From contig CM031864.1 of assembly GCA_018697195.1 (NCBI GenBank), positions 16,734,371 through 16,798,370 of the forward strand: a stretch of DNA of 64,000 nt. Reading direction: 5' to 3'. The translations under genes were made by a program, and so were the position numbers. The notes under the pieces were generated by a model. It saw only the letters and a list, made by a program, of their open reading frames with translations, was not told the origin of the DNA and made no database searches. The DNA is from Certhia americana. Its lineage: Eukaryota > Chordata > Aves > Passeriformes > Certhiidae. This document shows positions 1-13,100 of the stretch, piece after piece (the first letter of the stretch is position 1; each line of letters starts with the position of its first letter).

Positions 1-2880
1 AGAACTAACAGCTCTCCAGCCACCACAGGGACACAGACTAAGGAACAGTTTGTCTGGGGACTCCCTAGAGCATTACAAAGAGAATTACAAAACTTTTCAT
101 TCCCATAGTGAGGCAGTGATCTGCAGTGTTCTTGTGAAATTAGCTGCATTTGCATGGATGTTGGCCATTGCAAGAGGTGACCCTCACTTTCAGCTGCTGA
201 GCAGACCTTCCAGGGTAGCCCTTCTTCCTCTTCTGTGTTACTGCATCCCAAACACAGCTCCTTGGGAGGTGGCTGTGTGGAATGAGATGTGAGATGAAAG
301 TATGTCATGCTTGCTGTCACTCAGAGCAGTGGGTATGACCATCAGCCCTTCTGATGTGGACGATGGTAAATCCATGCCTGCCAGTGATGGTTGGTTCTGA
401 CATTCCTAATAATGGTGATTCCTGTGTTTGGGTGGGAATTCCATAGCTGCAGAAATGTGAGTGCTCTCCATGGCTCAGGACTCATATATTGACAGCTTCA
501 TCCTAGCTTGGGAAAGGGTTAAAGCAGAAGAATAATGTCATTGCAAAGGCAGGACTGAAAAAAAAAGACATGTAAAAACATCTTTGCCGTAAGGTCAAAC
601 ATAAACTTCAGTAGGTGAAACTTCAGTCCTTCATTACTCAGTGTGGAATTTTGCCTGTTTATGTTGGATTCTGTAATTTATTGTGTCTCATTAAACAACT
701 TAACTCGGGAAAATTAATCCTTGAATATGTTAGGGTCTGAGTAATCACAAACATTGATTTATTTTCAGACATCTCTGTGAGGTGAATAGATAGTGTGACC
801 CTCATCTCATGCTCTAGTGCTGAGACTTTCTACTCAAAAATGTATATAGAATTTTTTTGTGCCCAGCAATGCCTTGACTTGCTGTGTCTGAGAGAACAAC
901 TGATCCTGAGACAGAACTTCAATGATAAATCAGTTCAGTCACAAAGGGGGATGTTCCTTACCCAGAAAAATAGCCATTACAGCCAATCTGTGCAAAGATC
1001 AACTGCAGTCCTTATGCACAGTGAGCAGAGAGTTTATCCAAAGACCTGGTTTATCTGCGCATAGCACAAGTGCAAAAGTAAGTCCATCCTTGGAAAAAGA
1101 AGGTCACCAAAATGAATAGTGGGTTGGATGCATTGTTCTAACCAATTATCTGCTGAGCTACCCCTCTGTTAGCACAGTTTTGGAAAGAAAAAAATTTTAA
1201 AAAATAATTCTGTTTCTACCAAAAAAAGGGCTCAGTGACAAAAAAAACATAACATACAATATAATGGTAAGGTATTGTCCTTCAATGTTTGAATATGCAT
1301 CTTTTTCCCAACCAGAAATAATTTACTTTTTCCTGGGTACTAGATCTTGTTATAAATTCTGTCATTAGAGATCTGTATTTTGAATGCCACTTTTTCTAGA
1401 TCATTGCTAGTATCTGATACCTTTTTAATAACTACACACAAGTACAGTGTGATTCCTGTATCAGTAGAAGTTATAGTTCCCACCTTTAAGGAAGAAGAAA
1501 ACTTTCAAATTTTTGATGTTCTTCTTGAAACGTAATCATCAGAGCTAGGCAATGCATATAAGCAGTGACTTCATCAAAGCCAGGGCCACTTTGAGCATAA
1601 TGAAATAGTTCCTTTTCACTTAAGGCTTTTACAATCAGAAAAACTGTAAGAGAAACACGCCTCTGAAATATGGCAGTGTAATGAACCTCACAGAGAAGTG
1701 GGCTGGAGCACTTTTATAACCTGTGCTTCCATCAGTCTCTTCCACACTAAGTGTATACAGAGTCTGGAGTCCTCCTCTTACAGGTGACTGGATCAGCATG
1801 GCTTCTCTGCAGATGGATTCAGGAGGGACTAAAGGTGGCATGCACTTCTTGTATAGCAGTCAAGGGAGATGGCAGTGTTCACCACCTTAGATGGGAGTTT
1901 GCTGGAACAAACAAACATGGAACTGGAATGAAAGCAAGCAAATGAGTGTCACTGCCTGACAAGTTAGTGTACTTAGTGGGAGGGGAAAGAAAACAGGACA
2001 GGGCTTGATGTCCAGTAACTTCTCAGTAAAATGATTCCCCAGTAAAACTGAATTAAATTATGCTGTTTTGAAAATGTGCCCAAAGTAGTAATTGAAATTT
2101 CCCATCTTCTAATCAAGGACACAATAGTTTCAGTGGAACAGGTCATGCTGGAGTTGTGCAGCCTGAGCATTGTAAAGCAGTTCTATATTTATATTAGTAT
2201 TTATTTATATTGTTTTATATCATCATCTGCAAGGCAGAAATGAGAAAAACATTGTTCATTTAGGCTTTTTGGGTTATGGCTTTTAGTTCCAAAGCATTTA
2301 ATCAGGAGGACACTTGTTAATGATGAAATGATGAATATGTTCAGTTAACAACCTGGTAAGGTGAAGCATGCAACCTTTCTCCTTGTTTATTCATATTAAT
2401 GCATAAAACCATCTGGACACACTGAGCCTGAGGAGGAAGGCAGAGCCTGCTCTGAGGGGTTTTCAGTGCTAAGACCTATTCCTTCAATAGTCCCTGTTAA
2501 ATCATCAAATGGGGAAATGCTCCCTGTGTCAGAGGTATTAGTCATCAGTACATGTAGTAAGTGTTTGTACAGTCAGACCGTCAGTAGAGGATCTTTACTG
2601 GAGATTTCAGGGAGAGCTACTTTCTTTACATTGTCTCTGTCAGATGAATGTTAATTTCCTCTGAATTCAAATTTAACAATAATAGTTTGATCTCTAATAA
2701 TATGTTGATCTCTGCCTCATTTGGATTTATGTTCTATATTTCTCTTCTGTACCAGCCATGACAGGACTCTCAAACTGTAGAATACAATCTGAAGGATTGC
2801 TGGTAATTTCTTCAGGAAAGGTCCAGACACTCAAACATTCTCCTGTGCAGAAAGTCACCAGCTAGCCCTCAGTAGCTCTC
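1..2880. other. Noncoding, no gene recognised
   Basis: AT-rich single-copy-looking DNA. Open frames here are short (under 90 codons), overlap on both strands and match no domain I know. I see no tandem array and no identifiable transposon. Homopolymer A and T runs are short. The stretch could be intron or intergenic DNA; sequence alone cannot tell which. Confidence 0.7.
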
Positions 2881-3516
2881 GCTGCAGGTCCAGTGTCTCT
2901 GCATGGCTCTCATTGCAGGTCCAGTGTCTNNNNNNNNNNCTCTGCATGGCTCTCATTGCAGGTCCAGTGTCTCTGCATGGCTCTCACTGCAGGTCCAGGG
3001 TCTCTGCATGGCTCTCACTGCAGGTCCTGTGTCTCTGCATGGCTCTCACTGCAGGTCCAGTCTCTCTGCATGGCTCTCACTGCAGGTCCAGTGTCTCTGC
3101 ATGGCTCTAATTGCAGGTCAAGTGTCTCTGCATGGCTCTCACTGCAGGTCCAGTGTCTCTGCATGGCTCTAATTGCAGGTCCAGTGTCTCTGCATGGCTC
3201 TCATTCAGGTCCAGTGTCTCTGCATGGCTCCAATTGCAGGTCCAGTGTCTCTGCATGGCTCTCATTCAGGTCCAGTGTCTCTGCATGGCTCTCATTGCAG
3301 GTCCAGTGTCTCTGCATGGCTCTCACTGCAGGTCCAGTGTCTCTGCATGGCTCTCACTGCAGGTCCAGTCTCTCTGCATGGCTCTCATTGCAGGTCCAGT
3401 CTCTCTGCATGGCTCTCACTGCAGGTCCAGTGTCTCTGCATGGCTCTCACTGCAGGTCCAGTCTCTCTGCATGGCTCACATTCAGGTCCAGTGTCTCTGC
3501 ATGGCTCTTGCTCTGC
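2881..3516. repeat. 31-bp minisatellite, about 20 copies
   Basis: A tandem array whose unit begins CTCTGCATGGCTCT and ends CTGCAGGTCCAGTGT. Unit starts fall at 2897, then after the gap at 2940, 2971, 3002, 3033, 3064, 3095, 3126, 3157, 3188, 3218, 3249, 3279, 3310, 3341, 3372, 3403, 3434, 3465 and 3495. Most units are 31 bp. Those starting at 3188, 3249 and 3465 are 30 bp because the G of TTGCAGG is missing. Variant positions include CACTG, CATTG or AATTG before CAGG, and GTGT or GTCT at the end. Because 31 leaves a remainder of 1 when divided by 3 and the unit has no stop on the plus strand, all three plus frames stay open, giving an artificial 211-codon reading frame at 2893-3528. It is not a gene. 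Confidence 0.97.
2930..2939. other. Assembly gap (10 N)
   Basis: Ten unknown bases lie inside the 31-bp minisatellite. The unit before the gap is complete and a new unit starts at the first base after it. The real array is therefore probably longer than shown, and the gap length is likely a placeholder. Confidence 0.99.
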
Positions 3517-4689
3517 CCAGCTCACTGAGGCTGCCCCGGTCAGCTGAGAGATTCACCCGGTAGCATCCCAGTCCTGTGTCAGTACTCTTGCAGTGTCTCT
3601 ACAGCCTACACTGTTCTATGCAGACATACTCCTGGTAATCCAGCTGTCAATGCTGATGCTGATTTAGGGACAAGGGATCAACTCCATATTGCATATTAAG
3701 CCCAGAGGCTCACTTCTACATTTGTGGCTATGAGTGACTTGCGTGAACCTGACTGAGTTACTCATGCTCTGCCCCGAGAAACTGGTCTGATTCTATCTGG
3801 GTTGAAATGTCCTTTCTTCTTTTTAAACTGATATTGTTTGCCATGTTTCCAGGTTTGATCACTCTTGCAGCAGGTAATTTATGCTCTTCAGAGCGGCGTA
3901 TTTTTTTATTTTTGATGAATCAAAATTTCCTAAGAAAACCCTTCACTTGAGGTTGAATGAAAAATTCTGTCTGACTTAAGATATTTTTCCTTTGTTTTTA
4001 CATGGTTTGAAACATTCCTTTTTTTCTTTTAATTACAATTTAACTGTATCTTATTACAGTATGATTTCTTTCTAGAACTGGTTCTTTTTGTAAGCTTCAC
4101 TCTGTCCCCTAAAAATAATTCACTGAAATAGGATTGTTTTTCTGCATTGCTGTAATTTTGTAATACTATAGACAACTCACTTTCATCACTTTGTTCCTCC
4201 TTATGCTAAACAAGGGTAATATTGCACAGCTGAAGAATCTGATGAGCCTTAATGCATTGATAGCTGTAGCATGTTTCAGAATTGTGTCATATTCCCAGGA
4301 ATATTCTCAGTTGCATAGATCTGCAGGGGGATATTCAGAGTTAACATTAAAAGACACTAAAGAAGAGCACAATTTTGTGTTGACAAAAAAAGGCTAAGTG
4401 CATGGCATTTCCTGCCAATGCTTTAATTTCACAAATCCTTGTCTGGAGACCTTTCTGCTTCTAAATTTCTGAATGTTCTCTAGGATTTCAGCTGACTGAC
4501 TTCTATTTGACTTTAAAGGGAGATCTGCATTTTAAAACACCATGCAATATTTTGAAAAGTTCCTCATGATGTCCAGACTAGCATCACATTAAATCTGTCC
4601 TTGGCAATGGCAAATGATGTTATTAATATTCAGTTGTAGCAAGATGGATTCAAACAGGGGGAGGGTGGGGGGAGATCTTTGGCATGGTT
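3517..4689. other. Noncoding, no gene recognised
   Basis: Unique-looking AT-rich DNA between the minisatellite and the hAT remnant. The only open frames are under 70 codons and show nothing recognisable. A short G-rich patch (GGGGGAGGGTGGGGGG) lies near 4659-4674. The hAT similarity does not continue into this stretch on the minus strand, so the remnant is truncated at its downstream end. Confidence 0.65.
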
Positions 4690-5165
4690 CTTGGTTGTTA
4701 AGAAAGTAATAAACCTTCCTTGTCTCTGATTTTATAACGGACAATAACCATTAACTGATCAACAGAAGAAATGTCAGGTGTGGAATCAATGCTGATAGAA
4801 AAATATTTCATCTGTTTACATTTACGAAGGATCACTGATAAAACCTTTGATCCCATTAAGGATATAAACTCTTCACATATAGTCGATGACAAGTCTGATG
4901 AGCTAGCTGAGCTCCACCAGCCTCACTGTGCTTAGTGAATGTTCAGCTAAAAAGGGATCAAATTGACTCATGAATTTCAAGATTCCTAGGAAATTACCAT
5001 TGTGAGGTGACCCAGTTTTTTGATTAGTGTCATGAAAAGACAGGTCTCACTGAGAAATAAACGTAATAATGTCAACCATGCGCTTAAGTTCTTCTCTCCG
5101 TTATACACATTCGCTTTCAAATTGTTTTGTCATTTTAGCATAAACTGTACCACTTGCTTTCATCT
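4690..5165 (-). pseudogene. Decayed hAT-type transposase remnant (DUF4371-like)
   Basis: Read on the minus strand, 4698-4892 is an open frame containing ICEEFISLMGSKVLSVIL and YFSISIDSTPDISSVDQL. These fit the conserved core of hAT-superfamily transposases of the DUF4371 / ZMYM1-like type, where a Ser-hydrophobic-Asp-Ser-Thr-Pro-Asp motif carries a catalytic acidic residue. Just upstream on the same strand, in other frames, come HNGNFLGILKFMSQFDPFLAEH (near 4935-5000) and an arginine/glutamate-rich stretch (RREELKRMVDIITF, near 5055-5100). Both belong to the same family in the expected order. In-frame stops and at least one frame change near 4900 break the frame, and the zinc-finger N-terminus and C-terminal dimerisation region are missing. 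No terminal inverted repeats were found. In vivo function is very unlikely. A domesticated gene is excluded by the breaks. Confidence 0.78.
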
Positions 5166-8100
5166 GAGAAACACAAGCTTAGCATAGTTCTGTGCAGAAA
5201 TCAAAGATGAGCATGGAAAAAAGGCCCCTCTTTGCCTATTGAATCATTGATCAGACAAGCAGAGTAGATATTTGCATGGATCCTTAGTAGTTAGGTCTCA
5301 GTAGCTGCCTTAGATAATTGTTGGAAAGGAAAGAAGTAAAGAGCAGCAAACCTAGACATTTCACCCATCTGTTTTTCTCAGTAATGGCAGACTTTCTTAT
5401 GGATTGCCCTCTCACTTCTGTTCTTCTAGAAGCCAGGAGTCACCAACTGATAATGGTACTGATAGTTATCCCTTTGGAACCATCTAGTTTAAACTAGGAA
5501 CAAGAAATAATGAAATGAACTGCCTTCCCTTATTAGTAAATGTTATGGGGAAATTGTCTGGGCCAGGAGGATATTGAGAAAAAAAGGAAGAAAAGCAAAG
5601 GTTCAGGAATGCCATCAAATCTGATTTGCAGTGGGAGTGATTTCACATTGTATTATTCTCTCCTCAAAAAGCCATTTGATTGAATTGGAAAATACATGTG
5701 AAAACACTGTGAACTCTGAAAGTTTCAGGAAGTCTTCACAGTGACCAGGCTATGGTCAGTCACTGGCTGTTAATTGTAACCTTAGTGTTCCCATCTTCCT
5801 ATGCCACTTATTAGTTCAATTAATTTTTTGTGATGCAGTCATCCGTACCTCTATTTCTTACACCACGTCTGTTACATTTTTGATCCTCTCAGTGTTTTCA
5901 GCTCATGTAGTTCTCTGTTCTTGCTTCCCTGTACAGGTGCAGAGAAGGCTCTGTGCAGCAGAGACCCCTGTCACAACCAGAGCACATGGGGATAACTTCC
6001 TCTTCAAGGAGAACATTAGTTCTTTTCCCTCCTCACAAAACATCCTGTTTGCTTCCCTCAGGACTCACAACAGCTGAGTGGAGAAGAGCTGTTGAGTATG
6101 GTCAGATAAAGTAAGGAGATTTGCCTTAGTGAGGTGAGAAAACCATCCTTGGCTTATGGTTTTATGACCCTCACAAATAGCTTTAGTACAAATGAAGAAG
6201 CAACACAATTTTGTATTTTTCTGTTAAGAAGACAGAAAATCCGATGAGTTTAAAAAAGAGGAGTAAAATCTCTTTAGGTAGGGTAAGTGAAAACAAAAGA
6301 GGGAACATAATAATGTACAATCACAGCTCTTCCTCAGTGTGGCAGCAGCATCTGTTAAAAAATGCAGGACACTTAAAATTGGCAGGGAACTTGGAAAGTC
6401 TGGTTTAGCTGCAGAATTGGGCTGTATCATAGAGATGAGTGCTTCAGTCAGTTGCAATAGAATTTCCCATTAAATGCTGAAGTACCAGTGGCTGTAGACT
6501 CTGGTTTCTTCACCTTCTCCCTTTCCTCTACTGTTTCTCCAGTGCTTCCTGGCTATGCTAAAAACTAATGCTTGGTCCTCTGAGATACCCATCGACTTTG
6601 ATTGGTGCTACAAGCCACTTCGTGATGGGCTGTAGTAGAAAAAGCAGTTGCCACTGGAGGTGAACACAAGGTGAGATAAAAACTGAACAAAAATATGGCA
6701 TTGTTCTTTTTAAACTGAAAATTCAAGTCTAAGGTGTGAACAGCATAACCTTCAAATAATAAATGTGCAGACAAATCTTTCAGATGCACTATAAGAGTTA
6801 TTTTGGAAGACATAACTGCAAGCCTCCTGAGTTAGATGTAGTGATTGCAGAGATGTAGGCTGCCCCAGCAAAATGTTTTTTTCATAACGAAGGCAGAAGA
6901 TTTCACTAAGAGTGCTGTTATGTTTTTTACTGATTAGATAATTTTTGCTTTCTGAGGCTCTTCCAAAGTCTCAGTTCACAGGAAATTATGCCAGAAAGAA
7001 TTTTCATTTCTTACCATGGCATGTACTTTTGGTGGAGATTTTGTCTTTATTTTACAGAAATTTGGAAGCTCATTTCTGTCTAGTGTTATTTGGGTGGCAG
7101 AGGTCAAATTGGGTGGGAAGGCACTCCAAGGAAACACCACCCTCTTCATAATAACCATTAGGCAACAGGCTCAGCTATCACTGGTACACAGACTCTTGGC
7201 TGGTTAAACTGCCTACATTTCTCTCTGAAGTTAACAGTAGAATAGCCAAGTAGAAATCATTCCCCAGATGTTACAAGTGCTCTGAAATATGTTTGAAACT
7301 ATCTAAATACTTTACACTTCTTATAAATTCATATCTTGATCCCAGAAGAGGATCCAGTGCGCTCACCATGGACTAATAAACATTTAGAAAAGTTAAATTA
7401 CTTAGAGATATTTAAGTATCATACAAATATGTGTAAAATATAGACACTCTCCAGCATAAAGCCCAACCTGAAAAGATCTTTGTCTATTTAATTGCATTTT
7501 ATTTAATCCACTTAATAAGGAGGATTATTTTTTAACCTCTCCAGTTCCAAGCAGAATTTCAGATTCTGATTCTGATACAATAGCCTGGAGAAAGAGAAAT
7601 TTTAAACCTAAGGGCATATAGTCACCTGCAGAGTGGGAGAGGTTGAAAAGGAAAATAGATTTACTGCCTTCCACATCCATTTGTAGGCAATTTGTGTTTG
7701 AATTCCTCATAAATCAATTTCTGAATAATATTAGTTGTCTGAAATGATGCAACATGATATTGGAATTCAGCCTCGTTTTGCAGCACGGAGAAATTCTCTC
7801 TCTTCGTCCTTGTTACTCTTTAAGTCATCTGTTTTTCCTTCATTTATTCTTTCATGATGTGCTCTGCCTGCTGACGAGGGAAATGCGAACAGGAAGTGGG
7901 AAGGAGCAGGCTTTGTCTCTACTGCCAGTGTGCCTCATACATTTGTGAAGAAGCAGACCTGCATCATAAAACCAACCGAAAGCCACGGAGTTACCTCTCT
8001 AAAAAATGTAATGGACTGTACTGAAAGCCTAACTTTGACTGATGTGAGGTTTGGGACTTCATCCAGGTAAGAATTCATGCAGCAATGAGCACAGATAAGG

Positions 8101-10035
8101 CAGATGACCCAGAGTAGGGCCAAACTGTTTACCAGCAGATGTGTTTTTGAAAATCTTCCTTAACTGGTCATGGCAGCGGAAAATACCCTGCTGTTAAACG
8201 CATCTGCAATCCACTGCGCTCCCAATCCACCTACAAAAATTCTGACCTTTAAAGAAATGATGGAGAAGCTGGTGATTTTTTCCATGGCATTGAAGCTCAG
8301 TCTATTTTAGGCTCCAAGGCAATTGCAGCCCTTTTTGCTCCCTATTTCACATCACTTTTAAGTCTTGTTCTGGCCACTATGAACCCTTCAGCACTTCTCC
8401 CTGTGCAATCACTCGAGTCAAGATCTGTGATTTGTGATTTGCAGATGACATGTACATTTCTTGGCTGATGGCTGTTAAAGCAGTTTGCAAACCTAAGGCA
8501 ATAAAGTGCAGGGATGCAGTTGAAGCTTTCTATTGCCACACTCAATTGCCATTCTCATGCAAATGAATAATAAGTTTGTCTAAGACTGAAAATAATCTGT
8601 TGTAAATTTCTGCGCTAATTTTTAAAGTAAATAATTTTGCCAATTATCATTATGTACCTTCTGTAGATGGGAATATAATTCTCAACTAGTCTGTATATCA
8701 AAAACAGTGATGCAGCTTGCTGTATAGAAAAAAGAAAATTCACCAAATCTAGGTCCTTTAATCCCTTTCAGTATGGAAATCTACTTATTACTGAGCTGTA
8801 GAACACAGTAACAATTCCTAAAGTGTTGCCACAATTATTTATACATTTCTGATCATCTTTCATTTAAATATTTATAAAATACATACTGGGAAGTATGTAC
8901 CTTTTAGAAAACTTGGTTTCTATGTCATTTTCTTAAAATAGTCACTTCTCTTAAAAGATACCTAAAAAGAACTTGCTGGATTTTGTTTTAAGTGACACTA
9001 TAAATGTACAAACAAAATGTAATCTTAAACAGAAAATAATATGATTACCATCAGAAGGATTACTGTGGTTTGTTGTTCAGAGAGCAGGAAACACAAGATG
9101 ATCTTTTCACATACTCTGTCTCAGCTTGCAAAAAACCAAATATATTGAAGTGCTTTGGTTTTAACGTGCATCCTAAAGTCTACATATTGTATAAATTCCT
9201 AATCCTGTCAAAGTGTAAGTCTGAGGATTAGCAGAATGTATAATAAATGATTCCATGTCATTACACATAAAAATAGTATTGCTAAATCAAGTGTGGCCCT
9301 TTATAAATGTAAAAAATCCCAACTTAAGCAGATTTGTGCTTTATAATTCTACAGCTCTGCGTAGAAAAAAAGCAAGATTGACTAAAACAGATTCCCCATT
9401 TCTCTGATACAAATCAGTTTGTCTTCACAGACATGCAAAAAGACATTGGAATAGATTTCTTTAGCAAATAACTTAATATTTATTGAGATTTCTTGTACAT
9501 TTAATTATTAATGCCATCAGTGTTATAGTATTTCTGTGAGGTTGCTATTACTGACCCTGTACCTGTTGGGTTTTTTCCCCCTCATATTATTTCCTCTATA
9601 AGCATGAAGGCATAGCACTTACCAATTATTTTGTGTGACAGAGTCAAAAAGACTTACGGTCACTAGGTCTCTTATTTGGCAGCATTTCAGGGCTTGACTG
9701 ACTGTCATCCTACAAAGTATTGTTCAGTTTTATCATTTTATACTTAATGCATTTGATATATTAATGACAAACATTTAAGGAATAACCATTTCTCAATGTA
9801 TTAAAATGAACATTGTAGAAATGTTCAGTGAAGCCAGAAGAAAATGTAAACCACAAATACAGTACAGATAACATAGACACAGTACTACTACCATTACAAG
9901 GTGTGGTGATTTTGTCTGTTAGGGTAGACTATTACAGACACCTTCCTATAAAAAAGATCTTTTATTTATCATTTCCCCTTAATGAAATAAAATAAATACA
10001 ATAACATAGAAAAGGCAAATTAAAACCTGCTGTGT
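5166..10035. other. Noncoding, no gene recognised
   Basis: AT-rich DNA with scattered open frames of at most 82 codons, none recognisable. No tandem array or clear transposon is visible. The part from about 8150 to 8580 stands out and is listed separately as a candidate regulatory element. From about 8580 to 10035 the sequence is very AT-rich with short A and T runs and almost no long frames. Confidence 0.65.
8150..8580. promoter_or_regulatory. Candidate conserved noncoding element
   Basis: Higher-complexity, less AT-rich DNA than its surroundings, with no homopolymers. It carries a perfect octamer ATGCAAAT (8557-8564), the binding site of POU-family factors, and a short direct repeat of GTGATTTG near 8427. 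It is not obviously coding: the longest frame is 67 codons. The call rests on texture and motif content only. Comparison with other birds and mammals is needed to support it. Confidence 0.25.
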
Positions 10036-10142
10036 TGTATATATTATAATATATAATAAATATATATTATATAAAAATGTGTATTATACATTATGTACAA
10101 TATATATATATATAAATGTGTATTATATATTATGTATAATGT
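10036..10142. repeat. AT-rich microsatellite
   Basis: A run dominated by TA dinucleotides, including an uninterrupted (TA)n core near 10100-10112. A longer sub-unit around AAATGTGTATTATA...ATTATGTA...AAT occurs twice (about 10075-10101 and 10114-10140), so part of it is a duplication of roughly 39 bp. It is prone to replication slippage and has no coding content. Confidence 0.9.
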
Positions 10143-13100
10143 GAAGACTGTTAGGAATAATGTATGAACACACGCCTTTTATGGAGTTGTGACACCTTTG
10201 CATGGCTTAAATGGAGAATAAGTCAGTTGTGATCTTGCTGGTGGAAAAATTGGTTATAGACAGTCTTTTTCCTCCCACACCATTTAAATAACCCAGCCAA
10301 CCAGAGAAGTCAGAATGACTGAAGTCAGCAGACAGCTGCAAGATGCAGTGCTCCTGAGCTTAGTAGTAAAACTCTCACTGATGTCAATAGAGGAAAATTT
10401 CTCCCCAACATTTTCAAAGATGCCTGGAGGGTGTGCATCACCAACACAAGGAATTTTAAGGAGGTATTTCACACTGATTGAAAATCATATTTTTCAGACG
10501 TGTCTTATCCAGACGAGATGTAAAAATAGCACTTATAACAAGCATTAAAATAGGGCAGCTCCCATTCCTTAATGATGAAAATAGCTCTCATCCACCTCTT
10601 GTGATCAACTGCCACATTGTACCAGTTTTGCACATTCTTGAGTGTACTGATCCAGATTCTGAAGGTCTGACATGCACAGCAAGCCTCCAGTCATTGAGGA
10701 CAGCAGGACCCCTGCTGGAGTCAAGCCTGCAGGACTAGGCACAGAACCTACTCTTAGGCTCATTATTTCTTTCACTTGAAGAACTAAAAATGACTGAAAG
10801 AACTATAATTTATAGAAGGAAATTAAATGTCCTGGTAATCTAAGTCTTGGACTTAATCAGGAGCTTATCTACCACTGACTGTCTTGGACAGGTACTTTTA
10901 ACACATTTATCAGGCAGGACTGTGTAGATCTGACATAGAGGCACTAGGAGAGGAGGTACTGAAGACTGAATTTAAAAGCACAATGCTGTAATCTCTGTAA
11001 TTATATTCTTTCTTTTTAAATTCACTAGGAGTCCACCTAAGAGAGTCAGGGGTCTCCCTTTGTGTACGCCAAGGAGCTTCTTCCTAATGCTATTGTTTGG
11101 GAAGGAAATCAACTGCCTTTCATCTGTTGTCTGGGAACAGAAACACCAACTAGCACAGTTACCTCCCTCACACACACCTCTCCAAGGATCCCAGACCCTC
11201 CATGCACAGGACAGTAAGACTCCAGCAATTCAGTGGACAGAAGAGGTTGAATCCCTGACTTGCAGAGATCCATTTTCAGCCCTTCTTCCACACTGCTGCT
11301 AGGCCAGAGAGGCAGTGAATGTGCAGAGAGAGACAGAGTCCTGCAGTGCAGAGGGAGCCAGAGGTAAGGGTGTAGGACTGGGATGGCAGGTAGAGGTAAC
11401 ACAATACAACTACAGAATTTGTTACTCCCCAGAATTCCTCGTGTTTCAAGGGGGAGCTGTATGGTGTTTTTGAGCAGGCGTTCAGCAAGAAAAGAGCAAC
11501 ACCTGTCTCAACCTGTACTCTGGGTCAGCTTCAGACAATTCATTCCTTTTGTACCTTCAGTGAACAGTCTTGTCAGGGGGCTGAAATGACCTTATGAGAG
11601 GGATCCAGGTCTTAAAGTAAGTATATCACCTGTGCTTTATGAGGGAAATAGGCAGAAGAATTGCCAATATCCCAGCTTCTGTTCCTTTGAGAAAGCCAGC
11701 CTCTTTGGAAAAGGGTCCAATGGCATGCTGAAGTCTATGTTAAATCAGGGCACGTTTTCTCCCCCTTACCATTTCTTTGGAAAATAGCAGCCAAATCGAA
11801 ATCTTATATGGGAGAAAAAGAGTAAATGACTATTCAACTTGGATAAGTTTAATCAAGTATTTTTCTTTCATTATTCTCGGAACAAAAAATTACAGTGTTG
11901 GAAAGCTTTTTTAAAACAAATTTTCAAGTACAAGCTTTAAAACTAAACTTAAAAAACCAAAACCAACTAAAAAAAAAGAAAATACTTGAACCATATCAGA
12001 AATAACAGTTCTACATAATCCAAAAAGAAAATTTCTTGGTCTGGATAAAACTTCTTGTCCATTCCTTCAGTATAATAGGGAGCTTTTTTCAGAATAGAAA
12101 CCAGACAATCTCTAAATACCACTGGCTGTTCAAAACAAGTCCGTACATGCCAGTTACAGTAGGACCAGTGCCCTTGGCCCTGTTCTTACCAGCACAGGAT
12201 TCAGGGCTTTAGTATGAGAATATATGTATATAATACAAAAAGAAAACAGTTAAATTATTAAAAGATGACAAATCATTTGACTTTATGCAGTCTGAATGTC
12301 TTCATTAGCGACCACTGAAACCAACAAATACATTTCCTCTTTGAGTAAATTTTGGATATGAGTGCATATTTTTCTTTTGTTATAGGAAGTGCTGGCATGT
12401 CATAGTCACTCTGACGAGCAGAGTGTAATAAGCAACAGACACTGGAAAAATACCTCCTATCTGTTAGAAAAAGGTGACAGTTTTCAAATAGATGATACAT
12501 GATTTAGATTTGTTGGTGAGTTATGTACACTGGGTTTCACATTAAATCTATCACTGAATACACATTTATCATGCAAGAGATCATCGCTTAATAGAGCTGA
12601 TAATATTCCCTCTCAGGATATATAGTGGTAAATATACATTTAAAAAAAAAAAAAAAAAAAACAACCAAACACCTTAATGCATCTTTACATGTGTTTTATT
12701 CATTACAATATTCATTAAATAAGGAAATGAATAGCAATCAGAGAAAGCATGATAGATGAAGAAGGAGCTGTAGCATAGAACAATGATCTGGGGAATATCT
12801 GTGATATGGTGATTGTTTTCTTCCAGCATGCTCTTTAGTGTTGCCTTTACCCCAGAAAAGCTTTCAGATCCCAGCTGCTTCTATATTGATGAGTATGGGG
12901 AACAGAACAAACTCTAGCTGTGAACGTTCGATCAATCTTTATATGGTAAAATTGCCACTCTCCAGCTGATTTATGTAATGATTTTAGTTTGTGCCAGGAA
13001 AGCCATAACAGAAATCCACTCCTGTGCAATTAATTGTTTAAATCAAATACACATCCTTGCTGCACTGGATGCTTATGTCTAAATCTTGTAGGAGACAAGA

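Noticed and set aside
2893..3528. 211-codon repetitive open reading frame
   Set aside because: It is produced by a stop-free 31-bp tandem array read through three frames and crosses an assembly gap.
4659..4674. G-quadruplex candidate
   Set aside because: Only three separate G runs are present; the fourth would need to split a single run, so support is weak. The same applies to the G-rich patch at 54901-54916.
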